64,000 nucleotides of DNA from a bacterium (GCA_030651285.1 JAUSCN010000012.1:34218-98217), one strand, 5' to 3'. Positions 23,919-31,756 are shown, counted from the first letter of the stretch. Program-made: numbers and translations. Notes: generated by a model not told the origin, from the sequence alone.

Positions 23919-24944
23919 TTATTGCTTCGCGATGATGCTCTTCTGATACGTGTCCAGGTGCTTCAGTGCGATGCCGGTACCGCGCGCGACGCAGAAGTAA
24001 GGGTCCGTCGCAAGTTTTGCGACCACACCCGTACGACGAAAGACGAGTTCTGGGAGCTGACGCAACTGCGAAGAACCACCAGTAAGAATGATGCCATTGT
24101 CGATGATATCTGCAGCAAGCTCGGGCGGAGTCTCTTGAAGCACTTTGCGAATCGCCTGCATCATCTCACGAAGTTCGCGTGCCATCGCCTGCACAAGATC
24201 ATTAGAAGTGAGCTCAATGGTGCGCGGAAGACCACTTACCATATCGCGCCCCTTTACTGACATCGTAAGCTCGTCATTAAGCGGTACGGCAGTGCCAATC
24301 TTTATCTTTACTTCCTCAGCAGTCTTGTCGCCGATCGAAAGATTGTGCTGTTTCTTTACATAATCGATGACGGCACGATCAAGACGATCCCCCGCACACT
24401 TCACACTCGTCGATGCAACGATGCCGCCGAGCGAGATCACTGCTACGTCGATCGTGCCGCCGCCAATATCTACAACCATGCGCCCCATCGGCTCATGAAT
24501 CGGGATGCCAGCGCCAATAGCAGCAAGGATCGGCTCTTTCACCACGTACGCATTTTTTGCCCCGGCTTTTACTGCAGCCTCGATAACCGCACGCTTCTCT
24601 GTCGATGTGACTCCTGCAGGGACCGAAATAAGCATTGTCGGCTTGAACGGGTTTCGGCCAAGTGCTTTTCGTATGAAATACCGGAGCATTGCTTCAGTTA
24701 CGCGGTAATTCGCGATCACGCCATCTTTCATGGGGCGGTACGCGACGATGTCATCCGGGGTGCGGCCGATCATCTTCTTTGCATCTGCGCCTATGGCAAG
24801 AATCTTGTTACTTCCGCGTTTTCCATGCTCCTTGCCGACCGCAACAACCGACGGTTCATTGATCACAACCCCCTTCCCAGGCACAAATACGAGCACATTG
24901 GTTGTCCCCAGATCAATACCGAGCTTCGGAGAAAAGAAAGACAT
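23919..24944 (-). CDS. MreB-like actin homologue (copy 2)
   Basis: 341 residues from ATG 24944 (MSFFSPKLGIDLGTTNVLVF). Phosphate 1 IDLGTTNVLVFVPGKGV, phosphate 2 VVDIGGGTIDVAVI and adenosine motif LTGGSSQLRQLPEL are intact. It is clearly paralogous to the MreB at 18146-19198 but stands alone, not with mreC. It differs in the GKEHGKRGSNKI insertion near residue 45. Two MreB types suggest a divided role or Mbl-like function. Confidence 0.9.
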   Translation of the reverse strand: MSFFSPKLGIDLGTTNVLVFVPGKGVVINEPSVVAVGKEHGKRGSNKILAIGADAKKMIGRTPDDIVAYRPMKDGVIANYRVTEAMLRYFIRKALGRNPFKPTMLISVPAGVTSTEKRAVIEAAVKAGAKNAYVVKEPILAAIGAGIPIHEPMGRMVVDIGGGTIDVAVISLGGIVASTSVKCAGDRLDRAVIDYVKKQHNLSIGDKTAEEVKIKIGTAVPLNDELTMSVKGRDMVSGLPRTIELTSNDLVQAMARELREMMQAIRKVLQETPPELAADIIDNGIILTGGSSQLRQLPELVFRRTGVVAKLATDPYFCVARGTGIALKHLDTYQKSIIAKQ

Positions 24945-25061
24945 TGTTCGCATACTACCAAATGCTCCCTGTTTTGCACCCAATGGCACGATGAGACATC
25001 GCCCAAGAGCGCAGCGATTGGCTTTTGCAAACAGCAGTCCTTTAGGGGTAAGATACTTCGC

Positions 25062-26372
25062 ATGCCAAGTGGAATAAACTTTAAGATCGAGGGCGGGAAG
25101 AAACTGAAAGGGCGCGTTGAGACAAGTCGTTCGAAAAATGGCGCTGTGGCACTCCTGGCGGCATCACTCCTTAATAAAGGACGCACCACGCTCGAGCACA
25201 TGCCGAAGATCGAGGAGGTCAACCGCCTCATCGAAGTACTGCGCTCGATCGGCGTCTCGGTCGAGTGGCAGGGATCAAGCGTCGTGATTCAGCTGCCGAA
25301 GAAAATCTCTTTGAAAACTATCGACCGTACCGCAGCGACTCGGACCCGCAGCATCCTGATGTTCATTGGCCCCCTGCTCCACGTATTTAAGAAATTCGAT
25401 TTGCCACAGTCAGGCGGCTGCACGCTTGGGCTCCGCTCCGCACGCCCGCACCTGATGGCGCTCGAGAAGTTCGGTGTCGATATTGAGGCCCGCTCCGAAT
25501 CTTTCACCGTCACTTGCGAGAAGCCCGTCCCCGCCGACGTCATCCTCTACGAGTCGAGCGACACAGCGACCATTAACGCACTGTACGCAGCCGCACGCAC
25601 AGATGGTGTAAGCACTATCAGATACGCATCTGCGAACTACCAGGTGCAGGAAGTCTGCGGATTCTTGCAGGCACTTGGCGTCTCAATTGAAGGAATCGGG
25701 TCAACATCGCTCACGATTCACGGCGTAACCGATATCAATCGTGATATTTCCTACAGCATCGCCGAAGACCCGACCGATGCGATGTTCTTCATAGCGACCG
25801 CAGTAGTGACAACCTCTGCAATCACGATCGCTGGCGCACCTATCGAGTTCCTCGAAGTCGAGCTTCTTCTGCTCGAAAAGATGGGCCTCAAATTCTCCCT
25901 TTCAAATCCTCGCCTATCTGACAACGGCATCACAAAGCTTGTCGATATATCGATCAAGCCCTCAAAACTGGTAGCATTCCCTGAAAAGATTCACGCACGC
26001 CCGTACCCTGGTCTTAACATCGACAACCTTCCCTTCTTCGCAGTCATTGCGACACAAGCAGAAGGCATCACACTCATTCATGACTGGGTCTACGAGAAGC
26101 GCGCCATCTACTACACCGAGCTCGATCGTCTTGGCGCATCCACCACTCTTCACGACCCGCATCGCATTTCAATCAAAGGCGTTTCAAGACTGAAGCCAGC
26201 TGAAGTCATATGTCCGCCAGCACTTCGCCCTGCGACCATCATTCTTGTAGCGATGCTCGCAGCAAAGGGTCACTCACTGCTTCGCAACGTGTACAGCATC
26301 AATCGTGGATACGAAGATATCGTAGCTCGCCTACAGAAACTCGGCGCTTCGATCGAAGCACACACTGACTAA
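25062..26372 (+). CDS. murA: UDP-N-acetylglucosamine 1-carboxyvinyltransferase (MurA-like)
   Basis: 436 residues from ATG 25062. An in-frame extension upstream overlaps mreB on the other strand and is not real. EPSP-synthase-type inside-out barrel motifs are SRSKNGAV (Lys25-Asn26, substrate binding), SGGCTLGLRSARPH (Cys120, the PEP-reactive cysteine of MurA) and PYPGLNIDNLPFF (catalytic-base Asp). It makes the first committed step of peptidoglycan synthesis. The loop sequences are more divergent than in standard MurA, so a MurA paralogue is possible. Confidence 0.82.
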   Translation: MPSGINFKIEGGKKLKGRVETSRSKNGAVALLAASLLNKGRTTLEHMPKIEEVNRLIEVLRSIGVSVEWQGSSVVIQLPKKISLKTIDRTAATRTRSILMFIGPLLHVFKKFDLPQSGGCTLGLRSARPHLMALEKFGVDIEARSESFTVTCEKPVPADVILYESSDTATINALYAAARTDGVSTIRYASANYQVQEVCGFLQALGVSIEGIGSTSLTIHGVTDINRDISYSIAEDPTDAMFFIATAVVTTSAITIAGAPIEFLEVELLLLEKMGLKFSLSNPRLSDNGITKLVDISIKPSKLVAFPEKIHARPYPGLNIDNLPFFAVIATQAEGITLIHDWVYEKRAIYYTELDRLGASTTLHDPHRISIKGVSRLKPAEVICPPALRPATIILVAMLAAKGHSLLRNVYSINRGYEDIVARLQKLGASIEAHTD

Positions 26373-26376
26373 TTCA

Positions 26377-26670
26377 ATGAAATCAATCAAAGACATTCTT
26401 CCCGATATTCAGAAAAAGGCAGCAGAAGCGCCAAAGGGAAAGAAGCGTCAGACCGAGCGTGGAGAACTCATGCGCTTCTTCCTGCGCCACCTTAATCACG
26501 CCCGCACACACGACGGCCTCGCACCCATGACCATGGCACACCTCGGTGTCGTGCTTGAACAAATTCCAACCGCAGACCTCTACTACCTGAAGAGCGTATG
26601 CAGTCAAGCAAAGAATTTCAGCAAGAAATTCTGGTGGGAACTAGACCCCACGAAGCACCCGTCTCCTTGA
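26377..26670 (+). CDS. Conserved hypothetical protein (97 aa)
   Basis: Lies 4 nt after murA on the same strand. Rich in Lys/Arg at the start (IQKKAAEAPKGKKRQTERGE), then helical (LMRFFLRHLNHARTHDG; LGVVLEQIPTADLYYLKSVC), ending with FSKKFWWELDPTKH. No signal peptide or membrane helix. No family name known to me; it is likely co-transcribed with murA and the def-fmt fusion. Confidence 0.65.
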   Translation: MKSIKDILPDIQKKAAEAPKGKKRQTERGELMRFFLRHLNHARTHDGLAPMTMAHLGVVLEQIPTADLYYLKSVCSQAKNFSKKFWWELDPTKHPSP

Positions 26671-26691
26671 TTTTTTGCTATAGTTCGCCGC

Positions 26692-28038
26692 ATGAAAGAG
26701 ATCGTGCAAGATGGTGCGCCCGTACTGCGTAAAGTCGCAGAACTAGTCCCCGAAGAACTCTTCGGGACGCCTGCGCTTGCGCGCATGATTAAAGATATGG
26801 AGGAGGCTCTTGATAAGGAGCTCGATGGTGTCGCGCTCGCAGCACCGCAAATCGATCTCTCATACCAAATATTTATCGTGCGCAAAGACCGCACACTCCC
26901 ACCACTTCCAAAAGGAACGCAAAACACTCCCTCATCTTCGGAAACAGACATATATATCAATCCGAAAATTGTGCGAACTTCTCGCAAGCGCGCAAAAAGA
27001 GATGAGGGCTGTCTCTCCGTGCGCGGTGTCTACGGCACCACTGATAGGCACGAGCGCGTCACCATCAAAGCGCGTCGACCAGACGGTTCCCAGGTCGAGC
27101 GCGGTGCAGGTGGCCTCATGGCACAGATATTCGAACACGAAATCGACCACCTCAATGGCATTCTTTTCATTGACCACGCTACACAGCTCGTACAGGTTGC
27201 GCGCGGTTCAGAACGCCGCTTCGCCTACTTCGGCACACCGAAAGTCTCGAGCGACACGCTTTCCATCCTTATTGAGAACGGCTTCATTCCTGCAGTCGTC
27301 ATCACCTCGCCAGATGCGCCGCGCGGCCGCGGCCTCACGCTCACGCCCTCAGAAACGAAGTCTGTAGCGCTTGAGCACGACATTCCTGTCCTGACCCCGG
27401 AAAAACTCGATGCCGATGCAATTGCCGCAATCCACGCATACGAGTGTGACTATGCGCTCGTCGTCGCCTACGGAAAGATATTTCCCGAGACACTTATTGA
27501 ATCTTTCCCGCACGGAGTCCTGAACGTGCACTATTCCCTGCTTCCGAAATACCGCGGAGCAACACCAATGGAAGCTGCGCTCCTTGCTGGCGACCCGACG
27601 ACCGGCGTGACCATTCAGAAGATGGTGAAAGAGCTCGACGCAGGAGACATCATCGCCCAAAAAGAAACGAAGATAGAGTCAGATGAAACCGCTCGCGAAC
27701 TACGCCCAAGACTCATCGAGATGGGTGCTGGACTACTCGTTGCGACGCTTCCAGACTATCTGAGCGACGCCATCACCCCAGTTCCGCAAGACCACTCAAA
27801 AGCGTCGCGCTCCCGCAAGACCAAGAAAGAGGAAGGTCAACTTTCCCTTGATGCATCAGCACTCGAGAATTGGAATAAATACCGCGCATACGCTGATTCT
27901 ATCGGCACGTATTTCTTCGAAAACGGAAAACGGATCAAGATAACTTCGGCGGCACTCAAGAACGGAAACTTCGTCATCGAACGAGTCATCCCCGAAGGCA
28001 AGAAAGAAATGTCGTACAGCGACTTCTCCAAAAAATAA
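26692..28038 (+). CDS. Peptide deformylase / methionyl-tRNA formyltransferase fusion
   Basis: A single 448-codon frame. Residues 1-170 are peptide deformylase: GVALAAPQ (46-53), EGCLS (105-109) and HEIDH (149-153), giving the Cys-His-His metal site. Residues ~176-448 are Fmt: RRFAYFGTPKVSS, then NVHYSLLPKYRGATP with catalytic Asn278 and His280, DAGD at 316-319, and a C-terminal OB domain. The two halves catalyse opposite ends of the N-formylmethionine cycle: formylating the initiator tRNA and removing formyl from the nascent chain. No stop or frameshift separates them. Confidence 0.92.
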   Translation: MKEIVQDGAPVLRKVAELVPEELFGTPALARMIKDMEEALDKELDGVALAAPQIDLSYQIFIVRKDRTLPPLPKGTQNTPSSSETDIYINPKIVRTSRKRAKRDEGCLSVRGVYGTTDRHERVTIKARRPDGSQVERGAGGLMAQIFEHEIDHLNGILFIDHATQLVQVARGSERRFAYFGTPKVSSDTLSILIENGFIPAVVITSPDAPRGRGLTLTPSETKSVALEHDIPVLTPEKLDADAIAAIHAYECDYALVVAYGKIFPETLIESFPHGVLNVHYSLLPKYRGATPMEAALLAGDPTTGVTIQKMVKELDAGDIIAQKETKIESDETARELRPRLIEMGAGLLVATLPDYLSDAITPVPQDHSKASRSRKTKKEEGQLSLDASALENWNKYRAYADSIGTYFFENGKRIKITSAALKNGNFVIERVIPEGKKEMSYSDFSKK

Positions 28039-28065
28039 AGCCCGCATTGTGCGGGCTTTATTTTT
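28037..28065. terminator. Bidirectional terminator between def-fmt and the HPF gene
   Basis: AAAGCCCGC / GCGGGCTTT with T-run; the two flanking genes converge on it. Confidence 0.85.
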
Positions 28066-28071
28066 CAATGC

Positions 28072-28434
28072 TTAGCGTCCGAAACGGAGGAGACTCTTCA
28101 GTGCTGCACCGCCCCGCCGGAAGAGTTTCCGTGCGCGCCCGCGCGAGCGGCGTATCTCCGCTTCAAGATCGCCGCGTACCCTATCTGCCGCCGTCGCCGC
28201 CGTCGGCTTCACTACTTCAGCGCGATATACTTCATTATCAACCTTGATACGCGCAACAAGACGACAAGGTTCCGCTGAACGCCCTTCTGCCGGAGCATTC
28301 TCGATCTCGATTTCAAGCAATGCTGTTTCAGCCTTATCTCCGAGAAGGCGCAGCGGCGCCGATAACTTTTCCTTAAGAAGAGCTTCTGTCTCGGGAGTGA
28401 GGTTATATCTCGTCGCTCTAATGGTGATGTTCAT
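28072..28434 (-). CDS. hpf: Ribosome hibernation promoting factor (HPF/RaiA family)
   Basis: 120 residues. Begins MNITIRATRYNLTPETEALLKEKL, split here for reading, with the beta-alpha-beta-beta-beta-alpha layout and a very basic C-terminal helix (RRSRGRARKLFRRGG). The short form lacks the dimerisation tail of long HPF. It binds the 30S decoding region in resting cells. Start ATG 28434. Confidence 0.85.
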   Translation of the reverse strand: MNITIRATRYNLTPETEALLKEKLSAPLRLLGDKAETALLEIEIENAPAEGRSAEPCRLVARIKVDNEVYRAEVVKPTAATAADRVRGDLEAEIRRSRGRARKLFRRGGAALKSLLRFGR

Positions 28435-28445
28435 GGTGAGGATTA

Positions 28446-28670
28446 TCAGCTGATAACACTGATCATTTTACCGCGAGAACGGTGCCCTGTCAGGATACGC
28501 ACTTTCCCCAACGGCCTCCCGAGCCGCAGTGCGACCAGCTCACGCACCCGATCGTTTGCACGGTTCTGAGCCGCGGGCTCTTTGACTGAAATTAGAAGCA
28601 TCTCCCCTTTTTCTTCGATCTTCTCCTTCTTCGCATCTGGCGTGACGAATACTTTTATATACATCATCAA
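28446..28670 (-). CDS. DUF167/YggU family protein
   Basis: 74 residues: IKVFVTPDAKKEKIEE, AAQNRANDRVRELVALRL and VRILTGHRSRGKMISV match the DUF167 family (normally A-NKALI...G.SRxKxv). Function unknown in any organism. It lies 11 nt upstream of hpf on the same strand. Two ATG codons precede the family start, so the exact start is uncertain by two residues. Confidence 0.85.
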   Translation of the reverse strand: MMMYIKVFVTPDAKKEKIEEKGEMLLISVKEPAAQNRANDRVRELVALRLGRPLGKVRILTGHRSRGKMISVIS

Positions 28671-28756
28671 AAGTATACTCTCCTCAAGCAGGCTTTGCGG
28701 CTGACGCTGTTTAGGCTAGAATGCCTAAGCGCTTTCTAGGAAGCGTACAGAACCAT

Positions 28757-28828
28757 TCCGCGGTAGCTCAATGGTAGAGCAGCGCCCTGTTAAGGCGTTG
28801 GTTGTAGGTTCGAGTCCTACCCGCGGAG
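28757..28828 (+). tRNA. tRNA-Asn (anticodon GTT), no encoded CCA
   Basis: Acceptor TCCGCGG/CCGCGGA, D-arm GCTC/GAGC, anticodon stem GCGCC/GGCGT with loop CTGTTAA, so anticodon GTT, then T-arm GTAGG-TTCGAGT-CCTAC and discriminator G. The following bases are CAG rather than CCA, unlike tRNA-Glu in the same window. The missing CCA and the recombinase stop codon inside the T-arm mark this as the insertion site of the 14-kb element. Confidence 0.96.
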
Positions 28829-30526
28829 CAGAGTTGGACAAGCAGCGACAAAATCCTCATTTCGACTAGAAGTATCAACGATATTTCTAGGTTCGAACCG
28901 GGGATTTTTCGCTTTTACCTCAAGTAAGCCGTCCGCAAATATTTGGAGCGGTTTCTTCAAGCAAACATTGAGTTTTTTATCGTGCAGAGTTAGGTTCTGA
29001 CTGATCTCGATAAGAGCGTCTTTCTTGGCATCGAAGTCATCACTCAAGAAGACTTCCGAAAGTCCGACCGGAAACGAAAACACCCTCGCGGCCGCGTCTT
29101 TACGCTCTCCTGCGGTATCCTTCAGTTTTTCCCTGATCTCCTCTATATCGGCCAATATGGGGGCGGAGAGCCGCATAAACTTATCTTCCTCAATCAACCC
29201 CTTTGCGTGCATACCGACGAGCCCATCATATTCGTGTTCCTTCTTGGAAAGTTCCCGTTCCCAAGCCACCGTTACGTCCTTTGCGAGAAGCGCGTCTTTC
29301 TTCTCGAGCTCGTTGAGATAGGCTAGGCACCATTCACTTAGAGCTGGAGAGATCTCGAGGTTTTCTTGCACATAACTCGCCATAGTCTCATTTGCTTTGC
29401 GTTCCTCGACGCTCTTCTGACGACAACCTTTCCGACCCCAGCGGGAGCAATGCAGGTAGATGTAGCGTAGGAACTTCGCCCCTTTCATCTTGCTGATGGA
29501 GAGCTCACAATTTGGGCATTCATCTCTGTTGAGGTAGGAAAACTTGTGGCGGCACTCGGGACAGATGATCTGGTGCTTTATCTCTGCGGTAACGGGGCCT
29601 CCGCAATCCACACACTTTGCCAGTCCGCTGTATGCAGAGAGATTCTTGCGAGTTTGTGGGCGCGGCCGGTCCGAGCAGCCCATCATCGTGAGAATGCGGT
29701 AATGCTGTTCTCGAGTGATCATACGAGGAACCGCCGGATTCACCTGATACTCCTGACGTTCTCCATTCTCGTTGATGGCGTAGAAGAATCCGGCATAGTA
29801 CGGGTCTTTGAGCGTTCGGTAGAGTTGAGAGAGTTTGATTGGCTTACCGCCTTCTTTCTTGCGCTGGATCGTACGGAAGCCAAGCACCTTGTCCGAATAT
29901 TCGTGAACCTCGCGGACCGAATACTTGCCCGTCAGGTACATCTCAAACATTTTCTTGACCAGCTCAAACCGCTCTGGATCGGGAAGAATCTTGCAATCGC
30001 CCTTCTTGCCGTAATCGTTCACATATCCCGGCTTCGCTATTCCGGGCACGACACCTTGCTCGTACTTCTTCCTCAAACCTCGCTTCACATCCACGCCCTT
30101 ATTATCGTTCTCAAGCTTCGCTTGGCTTGTGAGCATATTGAAGAAGAACTTGTCCGAGGGAGTGTTCTTGAAAGTCTGAGAGGGCGTCACAATTTCAAGT
30201 AGCAAACCGCGGTCCATCAGGTCAATGAGCCGCGCTGCATCTATCGCATTGCGCGAAAGTCGATTCGGGTGCCAAGCGATGATTCCCTGAAAACGGCCCC
30301 TCTCAATACGCTTGATGAGGTCCTCAAATACGGTTCGTTGAAATGGTAGTTTTGCCGAACGCGATTCCGAGAAAATGAAATCGTCGTCGACTTTGATACC
30401 CTGACGTTTTGCCAAAGAGCCGTCTTCCGAGATTTGAGATTCTATCGAAAGCGCTTGGCGATCCTCAGCCTCACTCGACTTGCGAGCGTAGATTGCATAC
30501 TTGATCAGTTTGGTAAGAGTTTTCAT
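28817..30526 (-). CDS. Large serine recombinase / integrase
   Basis: 569 residues from ATG 30526. Order: N-terminal resolvase domain with nucleophile Ser17 (YAIYARKSSEAEDRQ) and WHPNRLSRNAIDAARLID, then the recombinase domain (residues ~160-280), a zinc ribbon with three CxxC pairs (CVDCGG, CPEC, CPNC; ~300-350), and a C-terminal coiled coil. It would catalyse site-specific integration and excision. Its last four codons and stop (28817-28828) lie within the tRNA gene, so integration supplied the C-terminus. A TTG upstream at 30553 is less likely than ATG 30526. Confidence 0.93.
   Translation of the reverse strand: MKTLTKLIKYAIYARKSSEAEDRQALSIESQISEDGSLAKRQGIKVDDDFIFSESRSAKLPFQRTVFEDLIKRIERGRFQGIIAWHPNRLSRNAIDAARLIDLMDRGLLLEIVTPSQTFKNTPSDKFFFNMLTSQAKLENDNKGVDVKRGLRKKYEQGVVPGIAKPGYVNDYGKKGDCKILPDPERFELVKKMFEMYLTGKYSVREVHEYSDKVLGFRTIQRKKEGGKPIKLSQLYRTLKDPYYAGFFYAINENGERQEYQVNPAVPRMITREQHYRILTMMGCSDRPRPQTRKNLSAYSGLAKCVDCGGPVTAEIKHQIICPECRHKFSYLNRDECPNCELSISKMKGAKFLRYIYLHCSRWGRKGCRQKSVEERKANETMASYVQENLEISPALSEWCLAYLNELEKKDALLAKDVTVAWERELSKKEHEYDGLVGMHAKGLIEEDKFMRLSAPILADIEEIREKLKDTAGERKDAAARVFSFPVGLSEVFLSDDFDAKKDALIEISQNLTLHDKKLNVCLKKPLQIFADGLLEVKAKNPRFEPRNIVDTSSRNEDFVAACPTLLRG
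28822..28829 (+). other. Left attachment site candidate (attL core)
   Basis: CGCGGAGC, the last bases of the tRNA, recur at 43049-43056. See the element entry. Confidence 0.6.
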
Positions 30527-30537
30527 AGAGAGAAAGC

Positions 30538-30643
30538 AAAAGTGGGACAACAACGGAGCTACTTAATCGCCAGACCAAGTACCGTTATTGTCCCGCTTTT
30601 ACTGACAAGCGAAAAATATTCGATTGTCGCACTTGGTCTGGCG
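30538..30643. repeat. Two overlapping inverted repeats upstream of the recombinase
   Basis: Repeat 1: 30538-30556 with 30582-30600, 17 of 19 complementary. Repeat 2: 30568-30580 (CGCCAGACCAAGT) with 30631-30643, a perfect 13 bp. The left arm of repeat 2 sits in the loop of repeat 1, and the right arm of repeat 1 sits in the loop of repeat 2, so the two hairpins exclude each other. Placement just upstream of the recombinase start suggests a control or recombination site. Confidence 0.65.
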
Positions 30644-30830
30644 TTTCTATCATATCGTAGATATTCGTTCTTTTGAGTAAACACAACTGACACTCGGCTC
30701 AGAGATAGACCCCCTTTACCCCCAGCGAACTTTCAGTTCAGGGGATACGCCGTACTCTTGTTCCGATTTCTCCCGGAGAGTGACGAGTTTCTATTCTCGG
30801 ACGGGTCATTTGTTCCCGAACGGTAGACCT

Positions 30831-31072
30831 GATTACGCCAGAAACTATCAGCGTCACACGTAATCAGCGTTGGCTTACTTGGCCGACACACGGCATCCCT
30901 GTACCGCGGGATCACGGAGCCAGTCCTGTGCCTATTCTGTTTTTACAAGCCTCGCACAGGGTTCCCCCCAAGGCTTGAAGAGGTGCGTATTTCTACGCAC
31001 TGGTCTTTGGGTCCAAGAGGATTTCTCCTCTTGCCTGAACGGACGAAACACGTTCCTCCCCTCGGGCAAGAG
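30831..31072 (-). ncRNA. Candidate structured RNA region (minus strand)
   Basis: No convincing gene lies between 30660 and 30992. On the minus strand there are hairpins GTGCGTA-GAAA-TACGCAC (30983-31000) and CAAGAGGA-GAAA-TCCTCTTG (31014-31033), both with GNRA loops on this strand only. Stem 30947-30952/30971-30976 interleaves with 30925-30931/30954-30960 (pseudoknot-type). Stem 31028-31035/31065-31072 is an alternative to the second hairpin, and GATTACG/CGTAATC lies at 30831-30865. It overlaps the 3' end of the 70-residue gene, so it may be its 3' region. Speculative but dense. Confidence 0.35.
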
Positions 31073-31205
31073 CAGTACGAGCAAGGCGAGCCAGACGCAA
31101 CAGCGAAACGCCCAATTCATTCGCTTGGTCGTTCGAGACTGATACACCGTAGTCACGGCGCATAATCTGCTGCAAATCGGTTCTCGCTTTGTCGCTCAAG
31201 ACCAT
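30993..31205 (-). CDS. Small conserved CPR-type protein (70 aa)
   Basis: MVLSDKARTDLQQIMRRDYG, then VSVSNDQANELGVSLLRLARL. The pattern LS(D/E)KA-x5-Y/F-x-x-(E/D)(F/Y)G-x-x-(L/V)S-x-x-(E/Q)A-x-x-(L/M)-x-x-(L)LRL recalls short helical proteins that recur in Parcubacteria, often near mobile regions. The role is unknown. The last 20 codons coincide with the hairpin-rich zone described above, and its TAG stop lies within a hairpin. Start ATG 31205; no strong ribosome-binding site. Confidence 0.6.
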   Translation of the reverse strand: MVLSDKARTDLQQIMRRDYGVSVSNDQANELGVSLLRLARLARTALARGEERVSSVQARGEILLDPKTSA

Positions 31206-31331
31206 TCCTTCAGCGTAAGGAAAGTGAGGATTCTCCGTAATTGTCCTAGGGTTGTCGGCGACTTATCAAAAATGGGGAAAACTACTTCTCGTTGTCCACA
31301 ACAAAAGCGGGGCGGTACTGTGTGTTGGGGG

Positions 31332-31337
31332 TATAAT
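31332..31337 (+). promoter_or_regulatory. TATAAT box in front of a structured RNA candidate
   Basis: A perfect -10 hexamer ends 5 nt before the first base of the closing stem of the RNA at 31343, the normal distance to a transcription start. The -35 region (GGGGCG) is not consensus. Confidence 0.5.
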
Positions 31338-31342
31338 GATGC

Positions 31343-31488
31343 TGTGCGAAGCCCGTTGGTAGCGGGCATTATGAGAGCGCTGTTGTCTGTACGCTGGGAC
31401 TCTTGCGGTAAATACTACCTCAAGCACTCTCAGCCCAAGGGGACCAGCGTACAGGCCGCAGCAAAAGCTCATAGGGATGGTTCGCACA
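31343..31488 (+). ncRNA. Candidate branched structured RNA (about 146 nt)
   Basis: Closing stem TGTGCGAA/TTCGCACA (31343-31350/31481-31488). Inside are hairpin GCCCG/CGGGC (31351-31367), stem TATGAG/CTCATA (31370-31375/31468-31473), GCTG/CAGC (31379-31382/31459-31462), and a perfect 10-bp stem TGTACGCTGG/CCAGCGTACA (31388-31397/31444-31453). The last encloses a smaller hairpin CTTG-GGTA/TACC-CAAG. The stems nest in order, making one consistent fold that starts right after a TATAAT box. The protein frames across it look like shadows. I do not recognise a known RNA class. Confidence 0.45.
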
Positions 31489-31537
31489 AAAATCCTTACC
31501 AAAGGACGGTGTGATTATTAGCTATGTGATTGTTGCT

Positions 31538-31687
31538 ATGGCAAAAAAAGACGACGTAACGTCTCCCAAGAACGCGAAGCTTGCTTCTGCGATTCTCCGA
31601 GGCGCGATAAAGAAGCCGACAATGGCCCAAATTAAGACCTTGGCCGCCATTACGCTTGATAACGCAGCGAACAAGAAGAGGAAGTAG
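31538..31687 (+). CDS. Small basic protein (49 aa)
   Basis: MAKKDDVTSPKNAKLASAIL, then RGAIKKPTMAQIKTLAAITL and NAANKKRK. Lysine-rich at both ends with a helical middle. No Shine-Dalgarno site is visible. It ends 24 nt before a strong terminator and lies just downstream of the structured RNA candidate, so both may share a transcript. No family recognised; nucleic-acid binding is plausible from the charge only. Confidence 0.45.
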   Translation: MAKKDDVTSPKNAKLASAILRGAIKKPTMAQIKTLAAITLDNAANKKRK

Positions 31688-31711
31688 TCCTTTCGCCGCT
31701 TGTTGGGTTAA

Positions 31712-31742
31712 GAACAGCACCACGATTGTCGTGGTGCTGTTC
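31712..31742. terminator. Bidirectional terminator
   Basis: GAACAGCACCACGA / GTGGTGCTGTTC hairpin between the converging 49-residue gene and the gene at 31757-32461. Confidence 0.75.
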
Positions 31743-31756
31743 GGTTCTAATAAGAA

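Noticed and set aside
24345..25061. Long N-terminal extension of the murA frame (about 239 codons)
   Set aside because: It runs antisense through the second mreB gene and has a random Arg/His/Cys-rich composition. MurA similarity begins only at 25062.
30733..30915. Open frame of 60 codons, minus strand
   Set aside because: Ser/Arg/Asn-rich with no family-like pattern and no ribosome-binding site; the region's hairpins explain it better.
30911..30924. ATCACGGAGCCAGT, similar to the right boundary ATCACGCGGAGCCAGT at 43045-43060
   Set aside because: It lacks two bases in the tRNA-derived core and is inside the element; probably chance, though a secondary attachment site cannot be excluded.
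31266..31502. Open frame of 78 codons on the minus strand
   Set aside because: Antisense to the same RNA candidate; composition looks like a shadow of paired stems.
31224..31514. Open frame of 96 codons on the plus strand
   Set aside because: It crosses the structured RNA candidate, has no ribosome-binding site, an odd composition and no coherent pattern.
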